From positions 1 to 64,000 of the forward strand of contig JANYEY010000050.1 of NCBI GenBank assembly GCA_025359685.1: a stretch of 64,000 bases of DNA, given 5' to 3'. This stretch comes from Sphingomonadaceae bacterium (lineage in GTDB: Bacteria; Pseudomonadota; Alphaproteobacteria; Sphingomonadales; Sphingomonadaceae). Positions 14,928 to 22,544 of this stretch are shown piece by piece. Positions within the stretch are counted from its first letter, which is position 1. The number at the start of each line of letters is the position of its first letter. Below the pieces are notes generated by a model. It did no database searches. It was not told the DNA's origin and worked only from the letters and a program-made list of their open reading frames with translations. Made by a program: the position numbers and the translations under genes.

Positions 14928-15493
14928 CGATGGCGCTGGGCGAATGCTCGGACGGCGAGTTGGCAGCCCTCGCCCTTGCTGGACGGCAGGCGGCTTTTGG
15001 CGAACTCTTGGAACGCTACCGTTCGCCCGTCTTCCGTTTGGTGCGGGGCAATACTGGCGATGATGATGCCGCGCTCGATGTGACGCAAGAGACCTTCATC
15101 GCCGCGTTTGCAGCACTGAAGAGCTATGACGGCACGCGACCGTTCAAGACCTGGGTATCGCGGATCGCGCTCAACAAATGCCGAGATTGGGCCCGCCGGC
15201 GTGCGGTGCGACGTTTCTTTTCATTCGCACTGCCAATTGAAGCCGCAGAGAACATATCCGACGACAGCATCCCGGCCGATCGGCAGCTGGCCGATCGAGC
15301 CGAACTTGCCCGTGTGCGCGAAGCGATTGCCAAACTTCCAGCTACACTCCGCGAACCCTTGATCCTGCGTACTGTCGAAGGACTTAACCAGGCCGAAACT
15401 GCAGGGATACTGGGGATCAGTGAGAAGGCCGTTGAAACGCGAGTCTACCGAGCACGCAAAGCGCTCGAAGCGAGCCGCTCGTTAAATTTTTGA
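14924..15493 (+). CDS. ECF RNA polymerase sigma factor (CnrH-like)
   Basis: 189 residues, ATG overlapping the sensor stop by 4 bp. Region 2 shows DVTQETFIAAFAAL and RPFKTWVSRIALNKCRDWAR. Region 4 shows LPATLREPLILR and LNQAETAGILGISEKAVETR, the helix-turn-helix that reads the -35 element. It should be held at the membrane by the small protein at 14218 until the sensor binds metal. Likely targets are its own operon and both flanking copper operons, since all three start regions share the same promoter-like pattern. Its stop codon is the first three bases of the next candidate promoter. Confidence 0.88.
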   Translation: MTMALGECSDGELAALALAGRQAAFGELLERYRSPVFRLVRGNTGDDDAALDVTQETFIAAFAALKSYDGTRPFKTWVSRIALNKCRDWARRRAVRRFFSFALPIEAAENISDDSIPADRQLADRAELARVREAIAKLPATLREPLILRTVEGLNQAETAGILGISEKAVETRVYRARKALEASRSLNF

Positions 15494-15520
15494 GGGAACG
15501 GCTCACGCGCTGCGTATGAC
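15491..15520 (+). promoter_or_regulatory. Candidate ECF-type promoter for the DUF305-copA-copB operon
   Basis: TGAGGGAACG then TGCGTATGAC, 41 bp before the DUF305 start. It shares AGGG-N14-TGCGTAT with the copC and sensor-operon promoters. Confidence 0.6.
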
Positions 15521-15561
15521 CCGATAGCGGTCACCGAGATTCAGCGCAAAGGACTTTGGAC

Positions 15562-16122
15562 ATGGCAGGAGAGCATCAGCAGCCTGAGCATGACGGCACG
15601 CATGGTGCGCCGACCCACGCTCATGAAGCAATGAAGAGTGACGCAAAGGGGGGCATGCCCCACACCGGTCATGGTGCCCATCCGTATCGAAAGCTGTTTG
15701 CCGAACTCGTGCTTGATTTCGTGATCATGTTTTTCGTGATGTACGCGATGATCGCAAGCGCGGAGCATCTCTATTTCAATATTGGCAACGTCTACATGAC
15801 CCTGATGATGGTCGCACCCATGATGGCGCTGATGATTTTCTTCATGGGCAAAATGTACCCTTCGCCCAGGGCCAATCGGATGCTGATTGGTCTTGCCGCG
15901 CTCATTTTCGCGGTCGGCTGGTTTGGCATGCGCGAGCAGCTCGGCGTGGGCGATGCCCAGTTCCTACGTTCGATGATTCCGCACCACAGCGGGGCGATCC
16001 TAATGTGTGAGAAGGCGAAACTGACGGACCCGGAAACGGTGCGACTTTGTCAAAATATCATTGCGGCGCAGGAACGCGAGATCGCGCAGATGCAAACCAT
16101 TCTGACACGAGTTGAAAGATAA
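15562..16122 (+). CDS. DUF305-domain membrane protein with His-rich N terminus
   Basis: 186 residues. The first 45 are His/Gly/Met-rich (for example HQQPEHDGTHGAPTHAHE), then three or four membrane helices with many Met residues (MMVAPMMALMIFFMGKM). A C-terminal DUF305 helical segment follows with SMIPHHSGAILMCEKAK and AAQEREIAQMQ. DUF305 proteins are ferritin-like helical bundles commonly found in copper clusters; HH, Met and Cys residues suit Cu(I) binding. It opens the plus-strand copper operon and ends 4 bp before the oxidase gene. The ATG at 15562 is preferred over a TTG two codons upstream. Confidence 0.85.
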   Translation: MAGEHQQPEHDGTHGAPTHAHEAMKSDAKGGMPHTGHGAHPYRKLFAELVLDFVIMFFVMYAMIASAEHLYFNIGNVYMTLMMVAPMMALMIFFMGKMYPSPRANRMLIGLAALIFAVGWFGMREQLGVGDAQFLRSMIPHHSGAILMCEKAKLTDPETVRLCQNIIAAQEREIAQMQTILTRVER

Positions 16123-16126
16123 CTTG

Positions 16127-17923
16127 ATGACGTCACATCTAAGCCGCCGCCAGATTCTCCAAGGTGCGACCATCGCCGGTGGCTCGCTCGCGATGGGTTC
16201 GCTGTTCCCGGCATGGGCAGCAAGCGGGTCCGCCGGCATAAGTCCGGCGATGGGCTCCGTTTCCGGAACCGATATTGCGCTTTCAATCGGTCATGCGCCA
16301 TTTCGCGTGGGCGGGAGAACTGGCCACGCTGTAACGGTCAACGGAACGCTGCCCGGACCGATCATCCGGTTGAAGGAAGGGCAGAGGGTCCGCCTTGCCG
16401 TCACCAACACGCTCAAAGAGGACAGCTCGATCCACTGGCACGGCGTTCTAGTGCCGTTCCAGATGGACGGCGTTCCCGGTGTCAGCTTTCCGGGGATCAA
16501 GCCTGGCGAGACCTATAATTACTGGTTCGAAGTCAAGCAGTCCGGCACTTACTGGTATCATAGCCATTCGGGTGGGCAGGAGGCGATGGGGCAGTATGGG
16601 GCCATTGTAATCGACCCGGCCGGTGCCGATCCCGTCGCCTATGACCGCGAGCATGTGATCGTGCTTTCAGACTGGAGCTTCATGCATCCGCTGGAGCAAA
16701 TGCGGAAGCTGAAGGCGATGGGCGGTTATTTCAACCACAACAGACAGACGCTGGCTGGGTTGATCCAGTGCAAGGATCAATCGCAGTCAGACCGTGCGAT
16801 GTGGGGCAAGATGCGGATGGATCCGACCGACATCTCCGATGTGAACGGTTCCATCTATACCTACCTGATCAACGGGCACGGGAGCCAGGAAAACTGGACA
16901 GGTCTGTTCACTCCAGGTGAGCGGGTGCGGCTGCGGATCATCAATGCTTCGGCCATGACCAATTTCAATGTGCGGTTGCCCGGATTGCCGATGACTGTGG
17001 TGGCGGCGGACGGCCAGCACGTTCAGCCGGTCGAGACCGACGAGTTCCAGATCGCGATCGCCGAAACCTATGATGTGATTGTCCAGCCCAAAGACGATCA
17101 GGCTTACGGCCTCATTGCTGAAGCAATTGACCGCTCGGGCCAATGCCGCGCCACGCTGGCCCCGCGCATGGGCATGATCGCGGCGATTCCGGCCATCCGC
17201 GAACGCCCGCTGCTCACCATGAAGGACATGGGGATGGGCGCTATGGATATGTCGGGGGGAAGTGGGCATTCCGCGCACGGTTCGGCTACCCCTGCCACGG
17301 ACCCGATGGCCGGTATGGACATGTCGGGCGGCGGTGACATGGCCGGAATGGACATGAGCGGCGGATCGATGAACATGCGCGACCCATCCGTCGCGCCCCA
17401 GGTCAAGATGGGACCGGGCGTCGCTACGCTTTCGCCGATGCCGATGGATCGCACCGGGGAACGCCCGACCGGCCTCGAGAAGGTCGATCACCGTGTTCTG
17501 ACCTATCGCGATCTCAAATCGCTCACTCCCAACGCCGATACCCGCAAGCCGTCCCGAGAACTTGACTTGCACCTCACCGCCAACATGGAACGCTATATGT
17601 GGTCGTTCGATGGGGTGAAATTCAGCGAGGGTGTCGATCCCATTCCGTTCCGTCACAACGAGCGGGTTCGGATCAATTTGATCAATGACACGATGATGCC
17701 GCATCCCATCCATTTGCACGGCCATTTTGTCGAACTGGTGACGGGAAATCCCGGCAATCACCCCGTCAAACACACCGTCAATGTCCTGCCCGGAGGTAAA
17801 GTGTCGGTTGATTTGACTGCGGACGCGCTCGGAGACTGGGCGTTCCACTGCCACATGATGTTGCACATGATGGCAGGGATGTTCCGCGTCGTAACGGTGC
17901 GCCCCGAGGAGGCAGCGGCATGA
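16127..17923 (+). CDS. copA: PcoA/CopA-type multicopper oxidase
   Basis: 598 residues. Tat signal SRRQILQG at the N terminus, so folded and copper-loaded before export. Copper sites: IHWHGVL, YWYHSHSG, HPIHLHGHF, and FHCHMMLHMMAGM with the type 1 Cys. In the middle is a Met-rich insert with repeats of the MxGMDMSGG type (about residues 370-425), a hallmark of PcoA/CopA, which binds extra Cu(I). It oxidises Cu(I) to the less toxic Cu(II) in the periplasm. It overlaps copB by 4 bp. This family is distinct from the cytosolic-side ATPase at 9846, though both have been called CopA. Confidence 0.93.
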   Translation: MTSHLSRRQILQGATIAGGSLAMGSLFPAWAASGSAGISPAMGSVSGTDIALSIGHAPFRVGGRTGHAVTVNGTLPGPIIRLKEGQRVRLAVTNTLKEDSSIHWHGVLVPFQMDGVPGVSFPGIKPGETYNYWFEVKQSGTYWYHSHSGGQEAMGQYGAIVIDPAGADPVAYDREHVIVLSDWSFMHPLEQMRKLKAMGGYFNHNRQTLAGLIQCKDQSQSDRAMWGKMRMDPTDISDVNGSIYTYLINGHGSQENWTGLFTPGERVRLRIINASAMTNFNVRLPGLPMTVVAADGQHVQPVETDEFQIAIAETYDVIVQPKDDQAYGLIAEAIDRSGQCRATLAPRMGMIAAIPAIRERPLLTMKDMGMGAMDMSGGSGHSAHGSATPATDPMAGMDMSGGGDMAGMDMSGGSMNMRDPSVAPQVKMGPGVATLSPMPMDRTGERPTGLEKVDHRVLTYRDLKSLTPNADTRKPSRELDLHLTANMERYMWSFDGVKFSEGVDPIPFRHNERVRINLINDTMMPHPIHLHGHFVELVTGNPGNHPVKHTVNVLPGGKVSVDLTADALGDWAFHCHMMLHMMAGMFRVVTVRPEEAAA

Positions 17924-19092
17924 GGCTTCTGACCTCCAGCGCTGTAGCGATGTCCTTTGCACTGGCGACGCCTGCCGCCGCGCAGATGGATATGAACATG
18001 CCGGGGATGCAAATGTCCGCCAAGCCGGCAGTGAAACCCAAGCCAAAGGCCAAGGCAAAGCCTGCCCCGAGGCCGAAAGCCGTGGTTCGCAGGGGAGCAC
18101 GGCCGGCGGCCCACCGGCCACGGCAACAGCCCGTGCCCAAACCCGTACCCCAACCCGCTGCGAGCGTGGATCCTATGCCGGGAATGGACATGAGTCCGGC
18201 GACGCCCGCGCCGGCAACACCTGCTCCTGAGCACGATATGTCATCCATGCCCGGTATGGATATGACCAAGCCGGAAGCGCCCGCTGCAAGCGATCCCCAC
18301 GCTGGCCACGACATGGCAGGAATGCCGGGCATGGAGATGCCGGCGAGTGAGATCGGCGACACGCCTGCTCCGGCGCCGCCCTCCGACCACGCAGCAGACG
18401 GCATATTTGGTGCAGCGCAAATGGCGAACTCGCGCGCCATGCTACGCCATGAGAACGGCGGGATGCCCGCCTACAGCATCGTCTTCAATCTTGCCGAGTA
18501 TCGCGTTCAAAAAGGTGCAGATGCCTATCGCTGGGATGGCGAGGGCTGGTTCGGCGGCGACATCAACCGCTTTGTCGTCAAGACCGAAGGTGAAGGTTCT
18601 GTTCGCGGAGGCGTCGAAAGCGGCGAGGTACAGGCACTCTATTCGCGCGCGATCGGTCCCTGGTTTAATCTTCAGGCAGGTGTCCGGCACGATTTCAAGC
18701 CGGGGCCTTCACGCACCTATGCGACCATCGGCTTTGAAGGCGTCACCCCTTACTGGTTTGAGGTCGAGGGTGCGCTGTTCCTTTCGGACAAGGGCGATGT
18801 CCTCGGCCGGCTTGAGGGATATTACGACCAACGCATCACCCAGAATCTGATCCTGCAACCACGTGTAGAGCTGAATTTCGCAGCGCAAGATGTGCCAGCG
18901 AACGGCATTGGTTCGGGCTTGTCCGACGCGGAACTAGGGTTGCGACTGCGTTACGAGATCAGACGCGAGTTTGCGCCCTATATCGGCGTGTCATGGGAGC
19001 GAAAGATCGGCGACAGCGCCCGTTTTGCCCGCGCTGCTGGAGAGCGGGTGCAAGCGACAAGCCTCGTCGTCGGCATCAGGACGTGGTTCTGA
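17920..19092 (+). CDS. copB: CopB/PcoB outer-membrane copper resistance protein
   Basis: 390 residues. A signal peptide ends AAAQ. Residues 22-150 are low-complexity and rich in Met, Pro, His and Lys, with copper-binding repeats such as MPGMDM, HDMSSMPGMDM and AGHDMAGMPGMEM. The C-terminal ~220 residues form the CopB beta-barrel domain, recognisable from VFNLAEYRVQKG, WDGEGWFGGD and the closing GIRTWF. It cooperates with the CopA oxidase in sequestering or exporting copper at the outer membrane. It begins inside the copA stop (ATGA), showing translational coupling. Confidence 0.93.
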   Translation: MRLLTSSAVAMSFALATPAAAQMDMNMPGMQMSAKPAVKPKPKAKAKPAPRPKAVVRRGARPAAHRPRQQPVPKPVPQPAASVDPMPGMDMSPATPAPATPAPEHDMSSMPGMDMTKPEAPAASDPHAGHDMAGMPGMEMPASEIGDTPAPAPPSDHAADGIFGAAQMANSRAMLRHENGGMPAYSIVFNLAEYRVQKGADAYRWDGEGWFGGDINRFVVKTEGEGSVRGGVESGEVQALYSRAIGPWFNLQAGVRHDFKPGPSRTYATIGFEGVTPYWFEVEGALFLSDKGDVLGRLEGYYDQRITQNLILQPRVELNFAAQDVPANGIGSGLSDAELGLRLRYEIRREFAPYIGVSWERKIGDSARFARAAGERVQATSLVVGIRTWF

Positions 19093-19832
19093 GTTCCCGG
19101 CGCCACCGCCTGCACCTGTTTGCAAGCCGTCTCCATAAATGGCTGGCGCTGTTCATTGGCGCACAGCTGCTCATCTGGTTTGCGAGCGGGGCGCTGATGA
19201 GCTTTCTGCCCATCGACAAGGTGCGCGGCGAACATCTTGTTGATCGGGCGGCCGTGGTGACCATTCCCCTTGGCACCCGGTTTGCAGATCCAGCAGCGAT
19301 TAGCGTCCGTGCAGGAGAGCCGGTCGAGGCCATCAACCTGCATATGGTTGATGGCCGCGTGGTCGCCGAGGTGACGACCGGCAAGGGCATCAAGCTGGTC
19401 GATGCAGCAACGGGCGCCTCTTTGCCGCCAATTAGTGCAGTGCAAGCCACTGCCATTGCGAACGCCGCATGGAAAACGGTCACCAAGCCGATCAGCAAGG
19501 CGTCGCGTGTCACCGAGGAAGGCCCCGAATATCGCGGCGCGCTCCCAGCCTGGCGGATCGCCTTCGCCGATCCCGATGCGACCAGCGTGTTCGTCTCGGC
19601 GGACACGGGCCGGATCACCGCCGTCCGCACCGGCACTTGGCGGCTCTACGATTTCTTTTGGAGCCTCCACATCATGGACTGGAAGAACCACGAGGATTTT
19701 AACACGCCGTGGCTGCTCGCCTTTGCCATTGGCGGGCTTCTGCTCGGGCTGGCCGGTACCATACTGCTGTTTATGCGCTGGCCGTTCCGGCGCAGGAAAA
19801 AACGCCTAAGCAAAGAAGGAATCATCCGATGA
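19083..19832 (+). CDS. PepSY-domain membrane protein
   Basis: About 249 residues with an N-terminal membrane helix (WLALFIGAQLLIWFASGALM), a long periplasmic part, and a C-terminal helix (LLAFAIGGLLLGLAGTILLF) followed by a basic tail. The periplasmic part resembles PepSY: ALPAWRIAFADPDATSVFVS, DTGRITAVRTGTWRLYDFFW and SLHIMDW. Such proteins accompany iron and copper uptake or reductase genes. The start is uncertain: a GTG at 19083 overlaps copB by 10 bp; a longer frame lies inside copB. The stop overlaps the next gene by 4 bp. Confidence 0.75.
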   Translation: MVLSSRRHRLHLFASRLHKWLALFIGAQLLIWFASGALMSFLPIDKVRGEHLVDRAAVVTIPLGTRFADPAAISVRAGEPVEAINLHMVDGRVVAEVTTGKGIKLVDAATGASLPPISAVQATAIANAAWKTVTKPISKASRVTEEGPEYRGALPAWRIAFADPDATSVFVSADTGRITAVRTGTWRLYDFFWSLHIMDWKNHEDFNTPWLLAFAIGGLLLGLAGTILLFMRWPFRRRKKRLSKEGIIR

Positions 19833-20257
19833 AAAAACTCATTCTCGCGCTTGCATTGGCATCGACCCCGGCACTCGCCGCGACCGACATCGTCATGCAC
19901 CGTGACCCCGGCTGCGGGTGTTGCGAAAAATGGGCGGCGCAAGTGCGGGCTGCTTTCGGCCGCAAGGTGCAGATTTTGGACGACGCGAACCGCGCCACCT
20001 TCGATGCCAGGCTTGGCGTCCCTGCTTCGCTGTCTGGCTGTCACACCGCGATTATCGACGGGATGACGTTTGAAGGCCATGTTCCTATCGCTGACATGAA
20101 GCGCGTTATTGCCGCCAAGCCTGCAGGTGTTCGCGGACTTGCCGTTGCCGGAATGCCGATGGGATCGCCTGGAATGGAAATGCCGGGAATGGCAGCGGGC
20201 CATTACAACGTGATCGCGTTTGGTTCAGGCAGGCCATTCGTATTCGCGCGACATTGA
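19829..20257 (+). CDS. DUF411 periplasmic metal-binding protein
   Basis: 142 residues. Signal peptide MKKLILALALASTPALA. The DUF411 core begins IVMHRDPGCGCCEKWAAQVR, with a CxCC cluster that suits Cu(I), a third Cys in LSGCHTAIIDG, and the ...YVIEGHVP-like stretch FEGHVPIADMKR. A Met-rich segment (MPMGSPGMEMPGM) lies near the C terminus. It is the last gene of the DUF305-copA-copB-PepSY-DUF411 operon. The thioredoxin-like layout of DUF411 and its frequent linkage to copper genes point to copper binding or delivery. Confidence 0.85.
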   Translation: MKKLILALALASTPALAATDIVMHRDPGCGCCEKWAAQVRAAFGRKVQILDDANRATFDARLGVPASLSGCHTAIIDGMTFEGHVPIADMKRVIAAKPAGVRGLAVAGMPMGSPGMEMPGMAAGHYNVIAFGSGRPFVFARH

Positions 20258-20320
20258 AGAGATAGCATTACCGGTCAGCATGCGGTTGAGAAATGCCTGA
20301 AATCCAAGTGCCGAATGCAC

Positions 20321-20346
20321 GGAACCTATTTGCCTTTGATTGCGTT
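20321..20346 (+). promoter_or_regulatory. Candidate EcfG (general stress) promoter
   Basis: GGAAC, 17 nt, CGTT: an exact match to the alphaproteobacterial EcfG consensus GGAAC-N16-17-CGTT. It lies about 79 bp upstream of the barrel protein start. The rest of 20258-20424 shows nothing else. Confidence 0.4.
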
Positions 20347-20424
20347 TAAATAGAGCAGAATTTAATTGATTGGAACTTGATCTCTTAAGTCAGGATCATG
20401 GCCACCGGCTATCTAGGATTCTAC

Positions 20425-21783
20425 ATGATCAAGAAGCTGAACCTAATTTCGATTTTAGCGATGACATCAGGATTTGGCTGGAGCGCGCCTTCTTTCGCTT
20501 CTGAGCCGCAGTGTTTGCCGGGCGGCCGTTGGGACCCAGAAATGCAAATGTGCATGCAAACCGGGGTAAAAGTTCCCGAACCCCCTGTTGTTGCGCCACC
20601 GTCCAGGGGAGCCCAAACAGAGGCTTCACGTGCAGCGCCTGCGGCAATGCCAACCATGCCTATGGCAAGCCGCCAGCCACCGACCAGGACTGTCATGGAC
20701 ATGCCTGCTGAAACGATGCCGGAAGCTCCTTTGATGCTCCAGGTCAATCAATTCGCACTGTATTCTCATACAACCGGCCCACGCGGCGGGTCACGCGTGA
20801 CCGGACCTGGCACCTGGATGTTGATGTATAATCAAAGCCTGTCACCCAGCAACAAGTTGCAGGTTAGTTTGATGGCGTCGCCCGAACAATTGACTGTTGG
20901 AGACAAAGGGACGCCGCAGCTCCTGCAAGTCGAGAACATCGACAACATGCATGCACATGATACGATCATGGCGCTCGAATTCAGGGACATAATCTCAATT
21001 GGTCCGAACGGTAACCAGCATCTGACGTTTCTGTTCGCCCCACGCGGAGCTGCGGCGATTGGCCCTGTCCCTTTCATGCACAGGCAGTCCGCAGAGGGCA
21101 ATCCAGATGCTCCCCTTGGACACACTCTGCAGGACGGCTTCCATGATGCTTCCACGGTTTTGGGTGTTGAATATGGATTTGGGCGAACCACAGTCGAGGC
21201 CACAGCATTTAGCGGCGCTGGCATTAGCTGGCCGTTGCCACTGCACAGCCCTGATTCCTTCGCCTTCCGTTTGACTCAGGGCATCGGCGAGCATGTCAAT
21301 TTGGGAGCATCATATGGAGACGTCCTTTCGACCGGCGATCACGGAAATATGGAACACAGCCAGTATATTTCAGCCTGGGTGGCGACCTCGCACAAGATCG
21401 GACCCGGCACCCTCAAATCTTCGCTCGTCTTTGCAAGAGGACGAAATGGCAGCAGCCCCTCGCAAAGCAGCCTGCTGGCTGAAGCAGTCTATGCACGCGG
21501 AATGAACGCATTTTTCGGAAGGGCCGAGGTGTTGCAGGCCACGCCAGAGGAACTTGACGTAGCAACGATTCCCAACCCTATCGATCCCCAATGGGTGAAG
21601 GCACTTACCTTTGGATACGAGCGGACTTTGTTTGAACAGCGGGGCTTATCATTTCGTCTTGGCGGTTCGTACACCAAGGATTTCGTACCATCGGATTTCA
21701 GGCCCGAATATGGCTCTCATCCTGGCGGATTTAAGCTCTTCCTGCGGATCAAGTTTGTCACAAATGGCGGGCACGCGATGTAA
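20425..21783 (+). CDS. Uncharacterised outer-membrane beta-barrel protein with Met-rich N terminus
   Basis: 452 residues from ATG 20425, which opens a signal peptide (MIKKLNLISILAMTSGFGWS... ASFASE-like cut); an ATG nine codons earlier would blunt it. After a small Cys-containing knot (QCLPGGRWDPEMQMCMQ) comes a Pro/Met-rich linker with MPTMPMAS and MDMPAETMPEAP. The remainder alternates short amphipathic strands (for example TWMLMYNQSLSPSNKLQVSL, LTFGYERTLFEQRGLSFRLG) and ends in a barrel-type closing strand (FKLFLRIKF). I do not recognise the family. Location and Met-rich linker suggest a copper-related porin or barrel, set apart from the copper operon by its own promoter region. Confidence 0.75.
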   Translation: MIKKLNLISILAMTSGFGWSAPSFASEPQCLPGGRWDPEMQMCMQTGVKVPEPPVVAPPSRGAQTEASRAAPAAMPTMPMASRQPPTRTVMDMPAETMPEAPLMLQVNQFALYSHTTGPRGGSRVTGPGTWMLMYNQSLSPSNKLQVSLMASPEQLTVGDKGTPQLLQVENIDNMHAHDTIMALEFRDIISIGPNGNQHLTFLFAPRGAAAIGPVPFMHRQSAEGNPDAPLGHTLQDGFHDASTVLGVEYGFGRTTVEATAFSGAGISWPLPLHSPDSFAFRLTQGIGEHVNLGASYGDVLSTGDHGNMEHSQYISAWVATSHKIGPGTLKSSLVFARGRNGSSPSQSSLLAEAVYARGMNAFFGRAEVLQATPEELDVATIPNPIDPQWVKALTFGYERTLFEQRGLSFRLGGSYTKDFVPSDFRPEYGSHPGGFKLFLRIKFVTNGGHAM

Positions 21784-21920
21784 GCGATGGGTCAACCTCA
21801 CCGGAGGGGTCTAGTTTCTCACCCTTAAGGCCACAGGAAAGCTTTCATATCCAGAGACAGTCTGGTCAGTGGCTGACTTTCAGCGGCATTTCGCCAAGGC
21901 GCGAGAGTTGCGCCGCAAGT

Positions 21921-22139
21921 TTGATGAGATTCTGTCAAAGCTTGAGATTCGCCGAATGGCGAATAGCGGCCTATCAACAGACGGTCGACGCTCGCGTCGC
22001 CGTCAGTGGCTGGCGGAAGGGCATCGACTGGGCGAGCCGAGTTTATCTTGGCGCTGCGCACGAGGGAAAATCTTGGGCAGCACGCCTGCCCGAGATATTT
22101 GTCTGGCTGCTGGAAGATCGGGTGACCAATGGCGACTGA
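21921..22139 (+). other. Possible remnant of a coding sequence in a gene-free stretch
   Basis: The stretch 21784-22401 has no convincing full gene. One open frame (ending WAARLPEIFVWLLEDRVTNGD) has plausible codon use and composition over about 70 residues but no good start or recognisable domain. A second frame across the same bases begins MADFQRHFAKARELRRKFDE. The two may be a frameshifted remnant of one protein. Weak support only. Confidence 0.25.
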
Positions 22140-22159
22140 TTTGAAGTTGGCTAGAAACT

Positions 22160-22179
22160 CGCGTCCGCAATCGGGTCGT
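22160..22179. repeat. 20-bp dispersed repeat, copy 2
   Basis: Identical over 20 bp to 2693-2712 and followed by AAGCGGACGGTCCGCTTTT, a palindromic GC-rich unit (AAGCGGAC/GTCCGCTT). The two copies lie near opposite ends of the metal-resistance region. Confidence 0.5.
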
Positions 22180-22401
22180 AAGCGGACGGTCCGCTTTTGG
22201 CCAGAAATCCACGAAAGCGGACGTTCAGCTTACCGAACTGTTGCACGTCTTCGTCGTGGCGCATCCCTGCCGCGTGGAGCCGCCGGGATGCCAAAGGAGC
22301 GCACAGACAACAGCGTTGATCCGCGCACCACATTGCAACATGGACATTCTGACCGAAAGCCGGACTGAATGGCCAAAGTCCATGCCAATCTGGAGAAAAA
22401 T

Positions 22402-22478
22402 TGGTAGCGGAGGAGGGACTCGAACCCCCGACACGCGGATTATGATTCCGCTGCTCTAACCAGCTGAGCTACTCCGCC
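22402..22478 (-). tRNA. tRNA-Met (CAT), elongator type
   Basis: 77 nt with encoded CCA. The cloverleaf is complete: acceptor GGCGGAG/CTCCGCT (G-U at the first pair), D arm GCTC...GAGC, anticodon stem GCGGA/TCCGC with loop ATCATAA (anticodon CAT), and T arm GGGGGTTCGAGTCCCTC. Initiator features (C1-A72 mismatch and three G-C pairs in the anticodon stem) are absent. Its 3' end faces the metal-resistance region. Confidence 0.93.
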
Positions 22479-22544
22479 ATACCAGGCATGCACCGGTACT
22501 TTCAACCGGACAGGCGGCGCACATAGGGTGCGCTTCGGGCGTGG

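Noticed and set aside
17240-17390. Tandem repeat or CRISPR-like pattern in the oxidase Met-rich insert
   Set aside because: Repeats are protein-level GMDMSGG units inside an intact gene with no uniform spacers.
16787-18121. 444-codon minus-strand frame across copA/copB
   Set aside because: His/Arg-rich mirror frame of Met/Asp-rich coding sequence; copper ligands are on the plus strand.
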